Assembly: GCA_023935145.1 (NCBI GenBank)
Contig: CM043699.1
Location: 124,509,036 to 124,573,035 of the forward strand
Source of the DNA: Bretschneidera sinensis
Lineage: Eukaryota > Streptophyta > Magnoliopsida > Brassicales > Akaniaceae
Length of the DNA: 64,000 nucleotides
Reading direction: 5' to 3'
Below are positions 11,596 through 22,678 of the stretch, piece after piece. Every line of letters starts with the position of its first letter. Within the stretch, counting starts at the first letter, position 1. Made by a program: the position numbers and the translations under genes. The notes beneath the pieces were generated by a model that saw only the letters and a program-made list of their open reading frames with translations, did no database searches and had not been told where the DNA came from.

Positions 11596-12481
11596 ACATC
11601 TTTCTCTGCCCACTAACCTCATATAAGTGGGAAGTTTCAAACAAGAGAGCCGAGAGCGAATATCATAGTTTAAACCATCATGAAATCTCTTTCACTTCTT
11701 CTCCTCCGTATTCACCATCTCAAGGGAAAACCTAGACAAAGCAATGAACCTTCTGTCATACTGAGTCACCAATATGCTATTTTGCTTTAAGTGAATGAAA
11801 AACTTTTCTAGCTACGCTTTGACAGTTTCAGGGAAATGCTTCTCAAGGAATACTTGCTTAAAATTTTCCCAATCCAGGGGTCAATCCATATCTCCACTTA
11901 ACCTAGATAAGATATATTCTCACCAATTTGATGCTTCTCCTTCTAACTTGAATGATGTAAGAGCCACTTTCTGCACTTCAGTAACTGATAATACTCTAAA
12001 AAAGTATTCTATATTCTTGATCCATTCCTCTACGTCAAAAAGGTTAGTAGCAGTACTGAAACTTGAGGGTGTCAACTTATTAAACCGGGTGAACAAATCT
12101 CCCCCTGCTTCTCATCTCAGATCTTTCTTCCTTACTCGGATACCATGCTCTTCAGGAGTCCTTAATGGACCTTCAGATAACTCAAAAACTTGTCTACTTT
12201 ACCCTTCCAATCGACACTCTAATTCTCTAATTCTTCCCAATGCTTAGGCTAAGGCCTCCCATAACTTGTCCCTCTCTATAGTATAGTATCCTTATCAGTC
12301 CTACTAGTAGCACCAGTTACACCACCAATATTTTCTTCTTCAGGAACCTTGGGTTCTATATCAACCTCAACCCTATGCAAAGGGGGTCGTCCATGCCCCT
12401 AGGTTGGGCATTACCCATTCTTGAGGCACGACCCGCAACCTTACCTCTACCTCTATTCCATCCACGTGGCATCCTCGAACC
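11596..12481 (-). pseudogene. Element G gag, amino-terminal part
   Basis: On the minus strand an ATG at about 12479 starts MPRGWNRGRGKVAGRASRMG, the basic amino end typical of Tekay/Del gag. The capsid domain follows at about 12120-11620, with FFRVLSVTEVQKVALTSFKLEGEASNW, KHFPETVKA and RFIALSRFSLEMVNTEEKK. It parallels the gag of element C. Stops (for instance in NW*EYIL and KK*KRF) disable it. The sequence continues at 6349 once element H is removed. Confidence 0.82.
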
Positions 12482-12550
12482 CTACATGAAAGAACTTATT
12501 TAGAAATAACAATACTAAACCCATAAATTATGTAAAATCTTAAACTTAAA

Positions 12551-12562
12551 GCTCTGATATCA
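12551..12562 (-). other. Element G primer-binding site (tRNA-Met type)
   Basis: The minus strand reads TGATATCAGAGC, one G-to-A change from TGGTATCAGAGC, the complement of the initiator tRNA-Met 3' end. It lies nine bases inside the LTR end. Confidence 0.82.
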
Positions 12563-12571
12563 AAAATATAA

Positions 12572-12703
12572 TGACTCGTCTCGAGCAGGCCCTACTCGAG
12601 ATGACATCTTTACCTTTTAGAACTGAGCACCTGGACAAATTTAGTATGGATAGAATCTAACATAGATGTAGAATAATATATGTATATCATAGTAAATAAG
12701 TAC
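12572..12703 (-). repeat. Element G 5' LTR, inner (U5) end
   Basis: On the plus strand it starts TGACTCGTCTCGAG, so the LTR ends in CA on the minus strand. The LTR is interrupted at 12703 by element F. The AGTAC at 12699-12703 is the first copy of F's TSD. Confidence 0.78.
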
Positions 12704-14055
12704 TGATGAGTACCAAATATTGCACATTTTGGCCCTTTGATTTACATTTGTTAGCTTAGGAATTTGTTACTTTAAGTTATTTTTTTCATTGTTTTACAGG
12801 TACAAGCACTTGGAAATGAGTTTCACTAAATTGCCAGAATTGCCTGTACAGATTAGTCATTTTTACGAATTAAACTGTATTAATTCAAGAAAACCAAGAG
12901 ATGAGCCATATATGCTTGGAAAGATCTGGATGTCTATTTTTTGAGGAATTTTACAGCTCATAAATGTGATTTTTCTAGAGAAAGTTATGGCAGTTTTAGT
13001 AGACAAAGGTCAAGCTGTGCATGATTTTAGCATGGCAGAAGTGATTTTTGCAGATTAAACTGTAATGATTCAGGAAGAACCAGGAGATAAGCCATATATA
13101 CTTGGAAAGATCCAGATGTTTATTTTCTGGGGAATTTTATAGCTCATAAATATGATTTTTCTAGAGAAAATTATGCAGTTTTAGTAGACAAAGGTCAGGC
13201 TGTGCGTGATTTCAGCGTGGGCAGAAGATTTGAAGAGCATGTGAAGACTTAAATCCCACATCCCACATCAGTTGGAAACAAATTCTATATCCCACATCCC
13301 ACATCAGATTGGAAACACATTGCACTAAATGGGTTTCCCTATAAATGCCCCATTTCACTTAATCAAATCGGTGTACAATCGGAGGACTTCTGCTAGCATT
13401 CTGGGGGATCACCAAGTCTTTGCTACCAAGGGGGGAAACGTTGCACAACAGTTGTGAGTGAAATTTATCTCAATGTATATTCAGTTTTAATTTATTTCTT
13501 TTGAGCTTTAAAGTTTAATGTTTAGCACTTTAATTATGAAATTTAGTTTCATAATCATGAGAGGCTAAAATCTTCATCTAAGGTTGAAGATGAAGCCTTG
13601 CCATTGTTTGGCATAATATTTTCAAATATGTTTGTACAATTCTGATATTTTTAATATTAATGTTCTGTTTCAAAAGTAAATTGGATATCCATTGTGATTC
13701 TAAAGGGATACATTGGATGATTTGGTTGAATTAGGGCATTCACTGTGATTTGTATAATGGTGGATTCATGGAATTATTTGATAGATTACTTTTATACAGA
13801 ACATGAAAATATATGCTTTATTCTGGTGGGGTGGATTCATAAACCTTAGTATTTATATCATTTCTTTCAACTCAATTTAGTTTTGTTTATAATCTTTGCA
13901 AAATACAATTCAAAATTCGAAACCAGGTTAAAATAGGTTTAGTTTAGATAAAAATATATTTTCATGATACAATTCCCTGTGGATTCGAACTCGCATTTGC
14001 ACACACTATATTGCAAACGACTCGTGTGCTTGTGAGTAATTTAAAACTCACAACA
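12704..14055 (+). repeat. Element F 5' LTR (1,352 bp)
   Basis: Starts TGATGAGTACC and ends CTCACAACA. TATA box TATAAATG at 13340-13347. A segment of about 190 bp (GAGCCATATATGCTTGGAAA to GGCAGTTTTAGTAGACAAA) occurs twice in tandem between about 12880 and 13210. Relative to the 3' LTR, about 95 bp are missing near 13672. Confidence 0.92.
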
Positions 14056-14061
14056 AGTTTT

Positions 14062-14079
14062 TGGCACCGTTGCCGAGGA
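14062..14079 (+). other. Element F primer-binding site (tRNA-Asp type)
   Basis: TGGCACCGTTGCCGAGGA, two G-to-A changes (at a CpG and at a CpNpG position) from the exact tRNA-Asp complement. Confidence 0.88.
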
Positions 14080-14205
14080 GTTGTTTTGTTTGTGACAATT
14101 AAATTTTTGTCTGAATTAATTTTATTTTTCTACTAGTTTAGTTAACATTTTTGTTTTCGCAATTTTATTCTAGTTTATTTGTTTCTATTTGCAATTGCCC
14201 ATAAA

Positions 14206-14208
<3 letters not shown>

Positions 14209-14259
<51 letters not shown>
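14209..14259. repeat. (TA)n microsatellite in the F leader
   Basis: About 25 TA units between the PBS and the gag start. It is absent from the matching place in element B. Confidence 0.97.
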
Positions 14260-14263
<4 letters not shown>

Positions 14264-14398
14264 CCAATTTTTGTTGGCCCATTTTGTGAGTATTGAGTTT
14301 TCTGTTTTTGCATTTATTTTATTTTATTTTTATTTGTTATTTGTATTTTATTCTTTTGTTTCTACTAGTTAGTTATTTTATTACTGTTTGTTTGGTGT

Positions 14399-15950
14399 AT
14401 GCTTGGTCGGAGATCCCTGGACTTAGAGTCAATACCTTTAGATCCTGAAATAGAAAGAACTCTTAGGAGATAGAAGAGAGCACTTGTTGAAAGAGAGACA
14501 ACTGAGATGGGAGACAATTTAAGGAATGCAAATCAACCGGAGAATGTAGAGTAACCTAGAGCTTGGAACATGGACTCTACTACATTCCTTAGGGATTTGT
14601 TCGCACCTATTGCGACTAACTCATCTTCTTGTATAGTGTTGCCACCAACTAATGCTACCCATTTTGATTTAAAGCCACATGTCATCCAATTAGTATCCTC
14701 ATTTCATGGTTTAGATCTTGAAAATTCTTATAGCCATGTAAAGAAGTTCAAAGGTATTTGTGCCACATTCAAGTTCCAGAACTTCTCTGAGGAGTCAGTC
14801 GATCTTCAACTTTTCCCTTTTTCTCTTCATGATAGAGCTCGGGCATGGTTGGATTCCAACACGCTCGGGTCTATTACATATTGGGAAAATCTGTTGAGTA
14901 AATTCTATAATATGTTTTTCCTAATGTCTAGAGTGAATGAGTGCCGAAATGAGATTAGTTCTTTCACTCAGGAGGAGGATGAGAAGTTTTCTGAGAGTTG
15001 GGAGCGATCCAAAGAGTTATTGATCAGATGCCCTCCACATGGATATGAGAAATGGAGACTCATTCAGTTCTTCTACCAAGGGTTGACTCAACCTAATTGT
15101 AGCATGATCGAGTCTATGAATGGGAGGCATTCTTAAGTCTGACGGGGGATGAAGCATACAAAGCATTGGACAAGTTGTCCGATAACTCGCAACAGTGGGA
15201 TTTTTCAAGCTATCCAGACAAGTCTATTCGTGCTCCTAAGAAAGGAGGTATCTATGAGATTAAGGAGGACACTGACTTGAGGATAAAGATAGATGCTCTC
15301 ACCAAGAAGATTGACGTTCTTACTATGGGCCAGTCCATCAATGTTGCCAATACATTCAATATTGATAGTTGTTCCATCTGTGCTAGTCCGATGCATTTAG
15401 CACAGAATTTTCCATCAATAATGACTTTCATCGAGTATCCAATGGAACAAGTGAACGTTTTCAATGACTATCGAAAGCAATCAAATGGATTTTACTCCGA
15501 GACTTACAATCCAGGGTGGCTTAACCACCCTAATTTTTCATGGAAGCAGAACCAACCGATGAATGAGGAAGGATCCCCTCATCATGCTCATAATCAATAC
15601 CCTCCCGGATTTTCTCCACCAATTCCAAATTATGGTCGCTCAGCCCATCCAACACCATCACCTACTTACCAAGCTCCCACTCAAGTGCTAGTGTTAGTTT
15701 CATAGTCTTTAGAGGACACCCTCAAAGAGTTCATGAAGATGACCGGCCAATCTATTAGCGAAGTGAGAAGTGCCACAATAGTAAACACACAAGCGATTGC
15801 CAAACTAGAGAGTCAAATGGGGCAAATCGCAAGTCACTTAGGTGAAAGAGAGAAGGGAAAATTCCCCAGTCAACCCGTGCCCAACCTGAAGGGACAGTTT
15901 ATGGTTGGAAATTCATCAAATCCTATGCACGAGGAGGAACAAGTGTAATC
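14399..15950 (+). pseudogene. Element F gag
   Basis: The ATG at 14399 begins MLGRRSLDLESIPLDPEIERTL. The start is supported by the same MLGRR opening in element D. The capsid domain has HFDLKPHVIQLVSSFHGLD, FKFQNFSEESVDLQLFPFSLHDRARAWLDS and LIRCPPHGYEKWRLIQFFYQGL. The zinc-knuckle region CSICASPMHLAQNF is at about 15370, and a proline-rich tail follows. Defects: TAG at about 14474 and TAA near 14550 (CAG and CAA expected), a one-base deletion near 15125 that shifts the frame, TAG at 15703 and TAA at 15946. Gag would coat the RNA and form the virus-like particle. Confidence 0.88.
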
Positions 15951-17225
15951 GATTATCACATTGAGGTCTGTGAGATAAGTGGACAATCGAGTGGAAGAAA
16001 ACCCTGCTATACAACAAGGGCAATAAAGTGGCAACAAGGAGAAGAGAGATGTTGAGCCATCTACAGCCACTCCTACTGTTAAAGATCCTCCTAGGTCATT
16101 TGTACCTAAAGTGTTTTACCCTAAGAGATTACAAGCACCTAAGAAAGGAGGGAAGTATGAGGACATTATGGAGGTGTTCAAGCAGGTCCAAATTAATATC
16201 CCATTTTTGGACACCATCCAGCAAGTATCGTCATATGCCAAGTTCTTAAAGGACTAGATCACTGTCAAGAGAAGGATGAATGTCTCAAGGAATGCATTTT
16301 TGACCGAGCAGGTTAGCTCAATTCTTCAGTGCAAGCTGCCCATCAAGTATAAGGACCTGGAGTGTCCTACTATCTCTTACACAATAGGAGTTAGCCGGAT
16401 AAAGAGGGCTCTTTAAGATCTAGGAGCAAGTGTGAATCTTTTGCCCTACTTAGTCTATTTGTAGTTGGGGTTAGAAGACCTAAAGCCCACATCCACGACG
16501 CTTGAATTGGCTGATAGGTCAGTGAAAATACCACGGGGAGTAGTTGAGGACTTTTTGATAAAGAGTGATAAGTTTTATTTCCCTGCGAATTTTATTGTGC
16601 TTGACACAAAACTAATTCATAATGTGGGGATTCAGATACCGATGATTCTAAGGTGACCATTCTTAGCCACGACTAATGCCCTGATGAATTTTAGGACAAA
16701 GGTGATGAAGATTTCCTTCGAAAATATGACAGTGGAGCTGAATATCTTTGATATCAGTAAGCAACCACTAGAATATGATGAAGTGAGAAATGTATGCTTG
16801 GTAGAGGAGATTATTGAGGAGACTGTGGATGAATCAAACATAGAGGACCCCCTGGAGGCATGCTTTACTCAATTTGGAGAGAATTTAGATTTGGACAAGT
16901 TACTTGAGCAAGCAAATGTCATTTTGGAATCTGCTCCTCGGGAGGGCAGTGAGACGGAGGAGACCGCAGCACCTAAGCCCCCCAAGAAGGAACTTAAGCC
17001 TTTACCCATCAATCTTAAGTATAAGTTCCTAGGTCCAGCAGATTCTTTGCCTGTGATTGTAGCTTCATATTTTGTTGAGGCTCAAGAGGAGAAATTATTG
17101 GAAGTTTTAAGAGAGCTCAATAAAGCTATCGGCTGGATTATTGAGGATATCAAGGGAATCGACCACTCGGTGGTGATGTATAAGATACATTTGGAGGAGA
17201 ATGTCAGGTCATTGAGGGAGCCATA
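15951..17225 (+). pseudogene. Element F protease and acidic linker
   Basis: The protease region (about 16320-16700) is close to the better preserved copies in A and B: a degraded D-L-G-A-S-V-N-L-L-P motif near 16420, then LADRSVKIPRGVVEDFLIK. The linker (about 16790-16960) holds EDPLEACFTQFGENLDLDKLLEQ. RT approaches with LKPLPINLKYKFLGPADSLP. At least four stops lie between 15950 and 16470 (for example in 'GGACTAGATC'). Confidence 0.85.
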
Positions 17226-18500
17226 AAGAAGGCTCAACCCAGCTATGCAAGAGGTTATGAGGACTGAAGTGATAAAGCTGTTGGATGCAGGGATCATTTA
17301 TCCAAGCTCTGATAACAAGTGGGTGAGCCCGATTCATGTCGTGCCCAAGCAAGCTGGATTGATGGTAGTGAAAAATAAGAATGACGAGTTGGTGCCAACT
17401 TGAGTTCAGTCAGGATGGAGAGTGTGTATAGACTACTGTAACTTGAATTCTGCCACAAGGAATGATCATTTTTCACTCTCGTTTATTGATCAGATGGTGG
17501 AGTGCTTGGCTGAGCACAATTACTATTGCTTCTTGGATGGTTATTCTAGATATAACCAGGTCCCTATGGACCCCGAAGATCAGGAGAAGATGACGTTCAC
17601 CTGTCCTTTTAGGACATTTGCCTACCGTCGCATGCTTTTTAGGTTATGCAATGCACCCGCTACTTTTCAGAGGTGCATGGTCAGCATATTCTCTAACATG
17701 TAGAGTGTTTCTTAGAGATTTTCAATGATGACTTCTCCGTCTTCAGTTCATTATTTGAGGAGTGTCTGTGCCGTCTCACTTTGGTTTTAGTGCGGTGCAA
17801 GGAGAAAAGCTTGGTCCTTAATTGGGACAAGTGTCATTTTATGGTCAAGCAAGGTATTATACTAGGGCACGTCATATCTCATCGGGGGATTGAGGTCAAC
17901 AAAGCGAAGGTGGACCTAATTTCTAACCTTCCACCCCATGTACGGTGAAGAAGGTTCATTCTTTTTTGGGCCATGCAGGATTCTATAGGCGATTTATCTA
18001 GTATTTCAGCAAAATCACTAGGCCCTTATGTAAGTTGATATTGAAGGATGCCCCATTTGTATTTGATGAAGACTGTAAGAAAGCATTTGGGGATCTAAAG
18101 ATGATTCTGATGTCCACACCCATTATTCAACCACCCAACTGGGGTGTGCCTTTTGAGATTATGTGTGGCACATCAGATTATGCTGTTGGAGTTGTTTTGG
18201 GGCAGTGTGTTGATAAACTCTCCCATGTTATCTACTATGCAAGTAGAACTCTAAACGATGCATAACTTAATTACTCTACCACTAAGAAGGAGTTGCTAGC
18301 AGTCGTCTTTGCATTGGACAAGTTCAGATCCTACTTGTTAGGATCAAAAATCTTTATCTACTCGAATCATGCAGCATTGAAGTATATTTTCTCCAAAAAA
18401 GACGCTAAATCTTATCTCATCTGATGGATTTTGTTACTTTAGGAGTTCAACATAGAGATTCGGGATAAGAAAGGTTCCGAAAATGTGGTGGCGGACCATT
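17226..18500 (+). pseudogene. Element F reverse transcriptase and RNase H
   Basis: RT runs from about 17230 (RLNPAMQEVMRTEVIKLLDAG), through CIDYCNLNSATRNDHFSLSF, FLDGYSRYNQVPMDPEDQEK and YRRMLFRLCNAPATFQRCM, to a frameshifted catalytic block near 17720-17745 in which the usual F-M-D-D reads through an altered frame. RNase H follows (about 18030-18480), with IMCGTSDYAVGVVLGQ, DKLSHVIYYASRTLNDA and ENVVADHLSRL. Several TAG/TGA codons interrupt it (for example near 17400 and 17700). Confidence 0.87.
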
Positions 18501-19882
18501 TGTCTAGGTTGATAATGGATTTCATTGAGGCTACCATTCCCATTTCTGAGACTTTTCTTGATGAGCAATTGATGCACATTGCTCACAATCTCGCACCATG
18601 GTTTGCCGATATAGTGAACTATCTTGTCACTGGTCAATTGCTTTTACATTGGGGGCGATAAGATAAGTCTAAGTTTTTGGCCATAGTAAAGCATTTTTTC
18701 TGGGATGATCCTTACCTGTTCAAGTATTATCCTGATTAGATCATTAGAAGGTGTATTCCTGAGCATGACCAATATAATGTCATCGCCTTTTGTCATGATC
18801 ATGCTTGTGAAGGCCATTTTAGTGCTAAGAAGACCACTGCGAAGATTTTACAGTGTGGATTCTATTAGCCTACCCTGTTCCAAGACTTTCACACCCACTG
18901 TGTATCTTGTGAGCATTGCTAAAAGCTAAAGAGTCTTTCTAGGAGGAATATGATGCCCCTTAACCCCAGTCTGATTGTTGAGCTTTTTGATGTGTGGGGC
19001 ATTGATTTTAAGGGACCTTTCCAACACTTCTTTGGTTATCTGTACATTCTGGTTGTTGTGGACTATCTGTCCAAATGGGTGGAGGTCGTTGCATGCAAGA
19101 CCAATGACCATAGAGTTGTGGTCCAATTTTTTATGGACATTATCTTTGCTCGTTTTGGTATGCCTCGAGCAATCATAAGTGATGGAGGTAAGCACTTTTG
19201 CAACTAGATTTTTGAGCAGTTGATGAATAAGTATTTCATCACACATAAGGTTGCCACCCTGTATCACCTACAGACGAGTGGATAAGTGGAAATTTCTAAT
19301 CGCAAGATCAAGCACATTCTAGAGAAGATTGTGAACCCCAATAGAAAAGATTGGTCTCTACGATTGAATGATGCATTGTGGGCATATCGGACAACATTCA
19401 AGACACCAATTGGCATGTCTCTATATAGTCTTGTGTACGGAAAAATATGTCACTTTTTGGTGGAATTTGAGTATAGGGCTATTAAGCAGCTGAACTTCAA
19501 TCTTTTGAAGGCTGGCTCACAAAGGAAGCTCCAACTCAATGAATTAGAGGAGCTGCGGAATGATGCATATGATTGTGCATGGTTGTACAAGGCATGAATA
19601 AAGAAGACTCATGACCATAACATTTTGAGACGATCTTTTGAGCCTGGTCAAAAAGTTCTTTTTTATAATTCACACTTGCATCTTTTTCCAAGCAAGCTAA
19701 AATCTCAATGGACAGGCCCATTTCTTATTCGATTGGTTTTTCTTCATGGGGCCATCGAGATTGAGGATCCAAAGAATGGTAACACTTTCAAGGTGAATGG
19801 AAAGAGGCTAAAACCATTCTTGGAGTTGAGGAGTCAGGATATTGAGACGATATTGTTGGAGGATCCTAGTTACTCAGAGTGA
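18501..19882 (+). pseudogene. Element F integrase
   Basis: The zinc-binding region lies near 18790-18925 (CHDHACEGHFSAKKTTAKIL). The core runs about 18950-19320, with [33 protein letters not shown] and [13 protein letters not shown]. It goes on to an interrupted S-G-(stop)-V-E-I-S-N block holding the third catalytic acid, then [17 protein letters not shown]. The carboxyl end (19625-19882) has [22 protein letters not shown] and ends PSYSE. Stops occur near 18661, 18739, 19207 and 19283. Confidence 0.87.
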
Positions 19883-21259
19883 GTGTCATCTACGATGGAG
19901 AGTCTGGCTGAAGACTTTAAACTTAGCGCTCATGGGAGGCACCACATAGCATATCATTTCTGTTTGTTTATTATTTTACATATTTTTTGTTACTGTTTAT
20001 TTCTAGTGCTTCTTTTGTTTTCCAGTCTTTATTTTTTCAGGGACAATGCATACTTCAGTTCCAGTTTGGAGGTATGTTATGAGCCATACCAGTCCAGCTA
20101 GTTCTCCATCTCCCAGGTTAGCTCTTTCCATATTATTCACACATTGGGGTCAATGTGTAATTTAATTTTGGGGGTATGGGAGACACATTAAACACACTTA
20201 GTCCTAATTTGTTGTTGTTTTTTCTTCGTTTTAAAGAGAAAATAAATGCATGCTCACGTTATTTTGAAATTTTGGTTGATCTAAACAAATACTGTGATGT
20301 GGTGAGCTTAAAATCTTGAACACATGATCTGATGATAGAATTTTAAAATTTAGTTACTTACTTTAGGCATTTTGAAATTCTCAAGTTTGATCTAATATGA
20401 CATGAGCACATTAGCACAAAATTGCGTGAGGTATGACATGTGATTTTAATGTGTATGTTTTCTTGTCTTAACTGAAACTGGATGACTTATTAGATTAACA
20501 CTTTGGCATAGAAAAGTATAAAAATAAAATTTAATGATCATCAATAAACTTTCCACTGAGTAACTGGACCTCTTGCCTTAGTACGCATTGAGTGTTCACG
20601 TCAAAAGGTGGGAATTTTATTCATAATGATCATTGCGAAACTTTATGCTGAGTAACTAGACCTCTTACCTCAGTAAGTAGTGAGTGTTCACGTCAAAATA
20701 TGAGAATTTTGCTTGGTAGCATTAAGGCTAGTTTAATTTCATAGCATTTTTTACTCGAGTTAGTAAGTCCTTAGGAGTGTCTTTACACCTAATACCCTAA
20801 AACCATCTGGTTTAGGAGTCGTTGACTCAACACTCACTACATGGGTCAATTAGAAAGCTTAAGGGAACTAAACATAGTAGAGCCACATAATAAAAGAAAG
20901 AAGAGAATAAAACTATGCAATTGTTTTCATTCTGATGAGAAATTCTATGAATCTTGAGACATGGAGACATTGCACATTGAAGTTATTTGGAAGCCTCATC
21001 TTTATATGCTAACTCACTTTACACTGAGTTAGACTTATGATGCCTTAGCCTACCTTTTGTAAGTAATTAGATTTTAAAATTCCTATTCATTGTGAAGATA
21101 GGTTTATATTTTAAGCTTACTCATGAATGAATATCATGGTTTTGTGTGCAACTTAAATTTTTGGACACCATGAATGATGAATTTATCTTTGTGTTCTTTG
21201 CTTTTCATTTAGTTTTTTTTTTCGCTAAGGGATTAGAAAAATGTAAGTTTGGGGGTATT
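19883..21259 (+). other. Element F 3' non-coding region with conserved block, hairpin and PPT
   Basis: No gene is visible in these 1,377 bases. In order: the conserved block GTCTGGCTGAAGACTTTAAA...GCGCTCATGGGAGGCACC (about 19901-19945); a GGGACAATG plus purine-rich module (about 20040-20075); a perfect 8-bp hairpin ACACATTG/CAATGTGT with a 4-base loop at 20139-20158, followed by a TTTTGGGGGTATGGGAG tract; a tandem 92-bp duplication (about 20530-20713); and the polypurine tract AAGTTTGGGGGTATT just before the 3' LTR. Confidence 0.8.
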
Positions 21260-22673
21260 TGATGAGTGCCAAATATTACGTATTTTGGCCCCTTAATTTA
21301 CATTTGTTAGCTTAGGAATTTGTTAGTTTGAGTTGTTTTTTTCGTTGTTTTACAGGTACAAGCACTTGGAAATGAGTTTCACTAAATTGCTAGAATTTCC
21401 CGTATAGATCAATCATTTTTTCAGATTAAACTGTATTGATTCAGTAAGAACCAGGAGATGAGCCATATATGCTTGGAAAGATCCGGATGTCTATTTTCTG
21501 GGGAATTTTATAGCTCATAAATATGATTTTTCTAGAGAAAGTTATGGCAGTTTTAGTAGACAAATGTCAGGCTATGCGTGATTTCAACATGGCAGAAGTA
21601 ATTTTTGCGGATTAAAATGTAATAATTCAGGAAGAACTAGGAGATGAGCCATAAATGCTTGGAAAGATCCGGATGTCTATTTTCTGGAGAATTTTATGGC
21701 TCATAAATATGATTTTTCTAGATAAAGTTATGGCAGTTTTAGTAGACAAAGGTCAGGCAGTGCGTGATTTCAGCGTGGGTAGAAGTTTTGAAGGGCATGT
21801 GAAGGCTTAAATCCCACATCCCACATCGGATTGGAAACACATTGCACTCATGGGTTCCCATATAAAAGCCCCATTTCACTTCATCAAATTAGTGTGTAAT
21901 CCGGAGGACTTCTGCTAGCATTCTGGGGGATCTCCAAGGCTTTGCTACCAAGGGAGAAGCGCGGCACAATAGCTGCGAGTGGAATTTCTCTCAAAGTATA
22001 GTCAGTTTTAATTTATTTCTTTTGAGTTTTAAAGTTTAATGTTTAGCACTTTAATTGTGAAATTTAGTTTCATAATCATGAGAGGCTAAAATCTTCATCT
22101 AAGGTTGAAGATGAAGCCTCACCATTGTTTGGCATAATATTTTCAGATATGTTCGTATAATTCTGATATTTTTAGTATTAATATTCTGTTTCAATTGTTT
22201 GAGTAAATTCTTATGATTGATTGTGCTTAAATTGTTCAAATTGGATATTCCTTGTGTTTCATCTGCTGGATACGACGGATCATCTAAAGTAAATTGGATA
22301 TCCATTGTGATTTTAAAGGGATACATTGGATGATTTGGTTGAATTAGGGTATTCACTGTGATTTGTATAATAGTGGATTCATGGAATTATTTGATAGATT
22401 ACTTTTATACAGAACATGAAAATATATGCTTTATTTTGGTGGGGTGGATTCAGAAACCTTAGTATTTTTATCATTTCTTTCAACTCAACTCAATTTAGTT
22501 TAGTTTATATTCTTTGCAAAATACAATTAAAAATTCGAAACTAGGTTAAAATAGGTTTAGTTTAGATAAAAATATATTTTCACGATGCAATTCCCTATGG
22601 ATTCGACCTCGCACTTGCACACACTATATTAGAAATGACTCGTGTGCTTGCGAGTAATTTAAAACTCACAACA
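21260..22673 (+). repeat. Element F 3' LTR (1,414 bp)
   Basis: Starts TGATGAGTGCC and ends CTCACAACA. TATA box TATAAAAG at 21861-21868. It has the same tandem segment of about 190 bp as the 5' LTR, and about 95 bp (22197-22285) that the 5' LTR lacks. Confidence 0.93.
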
Positions 22674-22678
22674 AGTAC

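Larger units (their letters stand above)
12704..22673 (+). mobile_element. Element F: full-length Athila-like retrotransposon with TSD
   Basis: LTRs at 12704-14055 and 21260-22673 enclose a PBS, gag, protease, RT, RNase H, integrase and a long 3' non-coding region in the same orientation. The 5-bp TSD AGTAC is exact (12699-12703 and 22674-22678). It inserted into the 5' LTR of element G. The coding region has many stops and several frameshifts. No env-like frame is seen between integrase and the 3' LTR. Confidence 0.93.

Noticed and set aside
11795..12247. A 150-codon plus-strand frame
   Set aside because: It is the antisense shadow of the minus-strand gag of element G, which has recognisable capsid motifs.
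19883..21259. Possible env-like gene after integrase in Athila elements
   Set aside because: Some Athila elements carry an env-like frame here, but in F, B, D and E the region has no long frame, signal peptide or membrane segment that could be supported.
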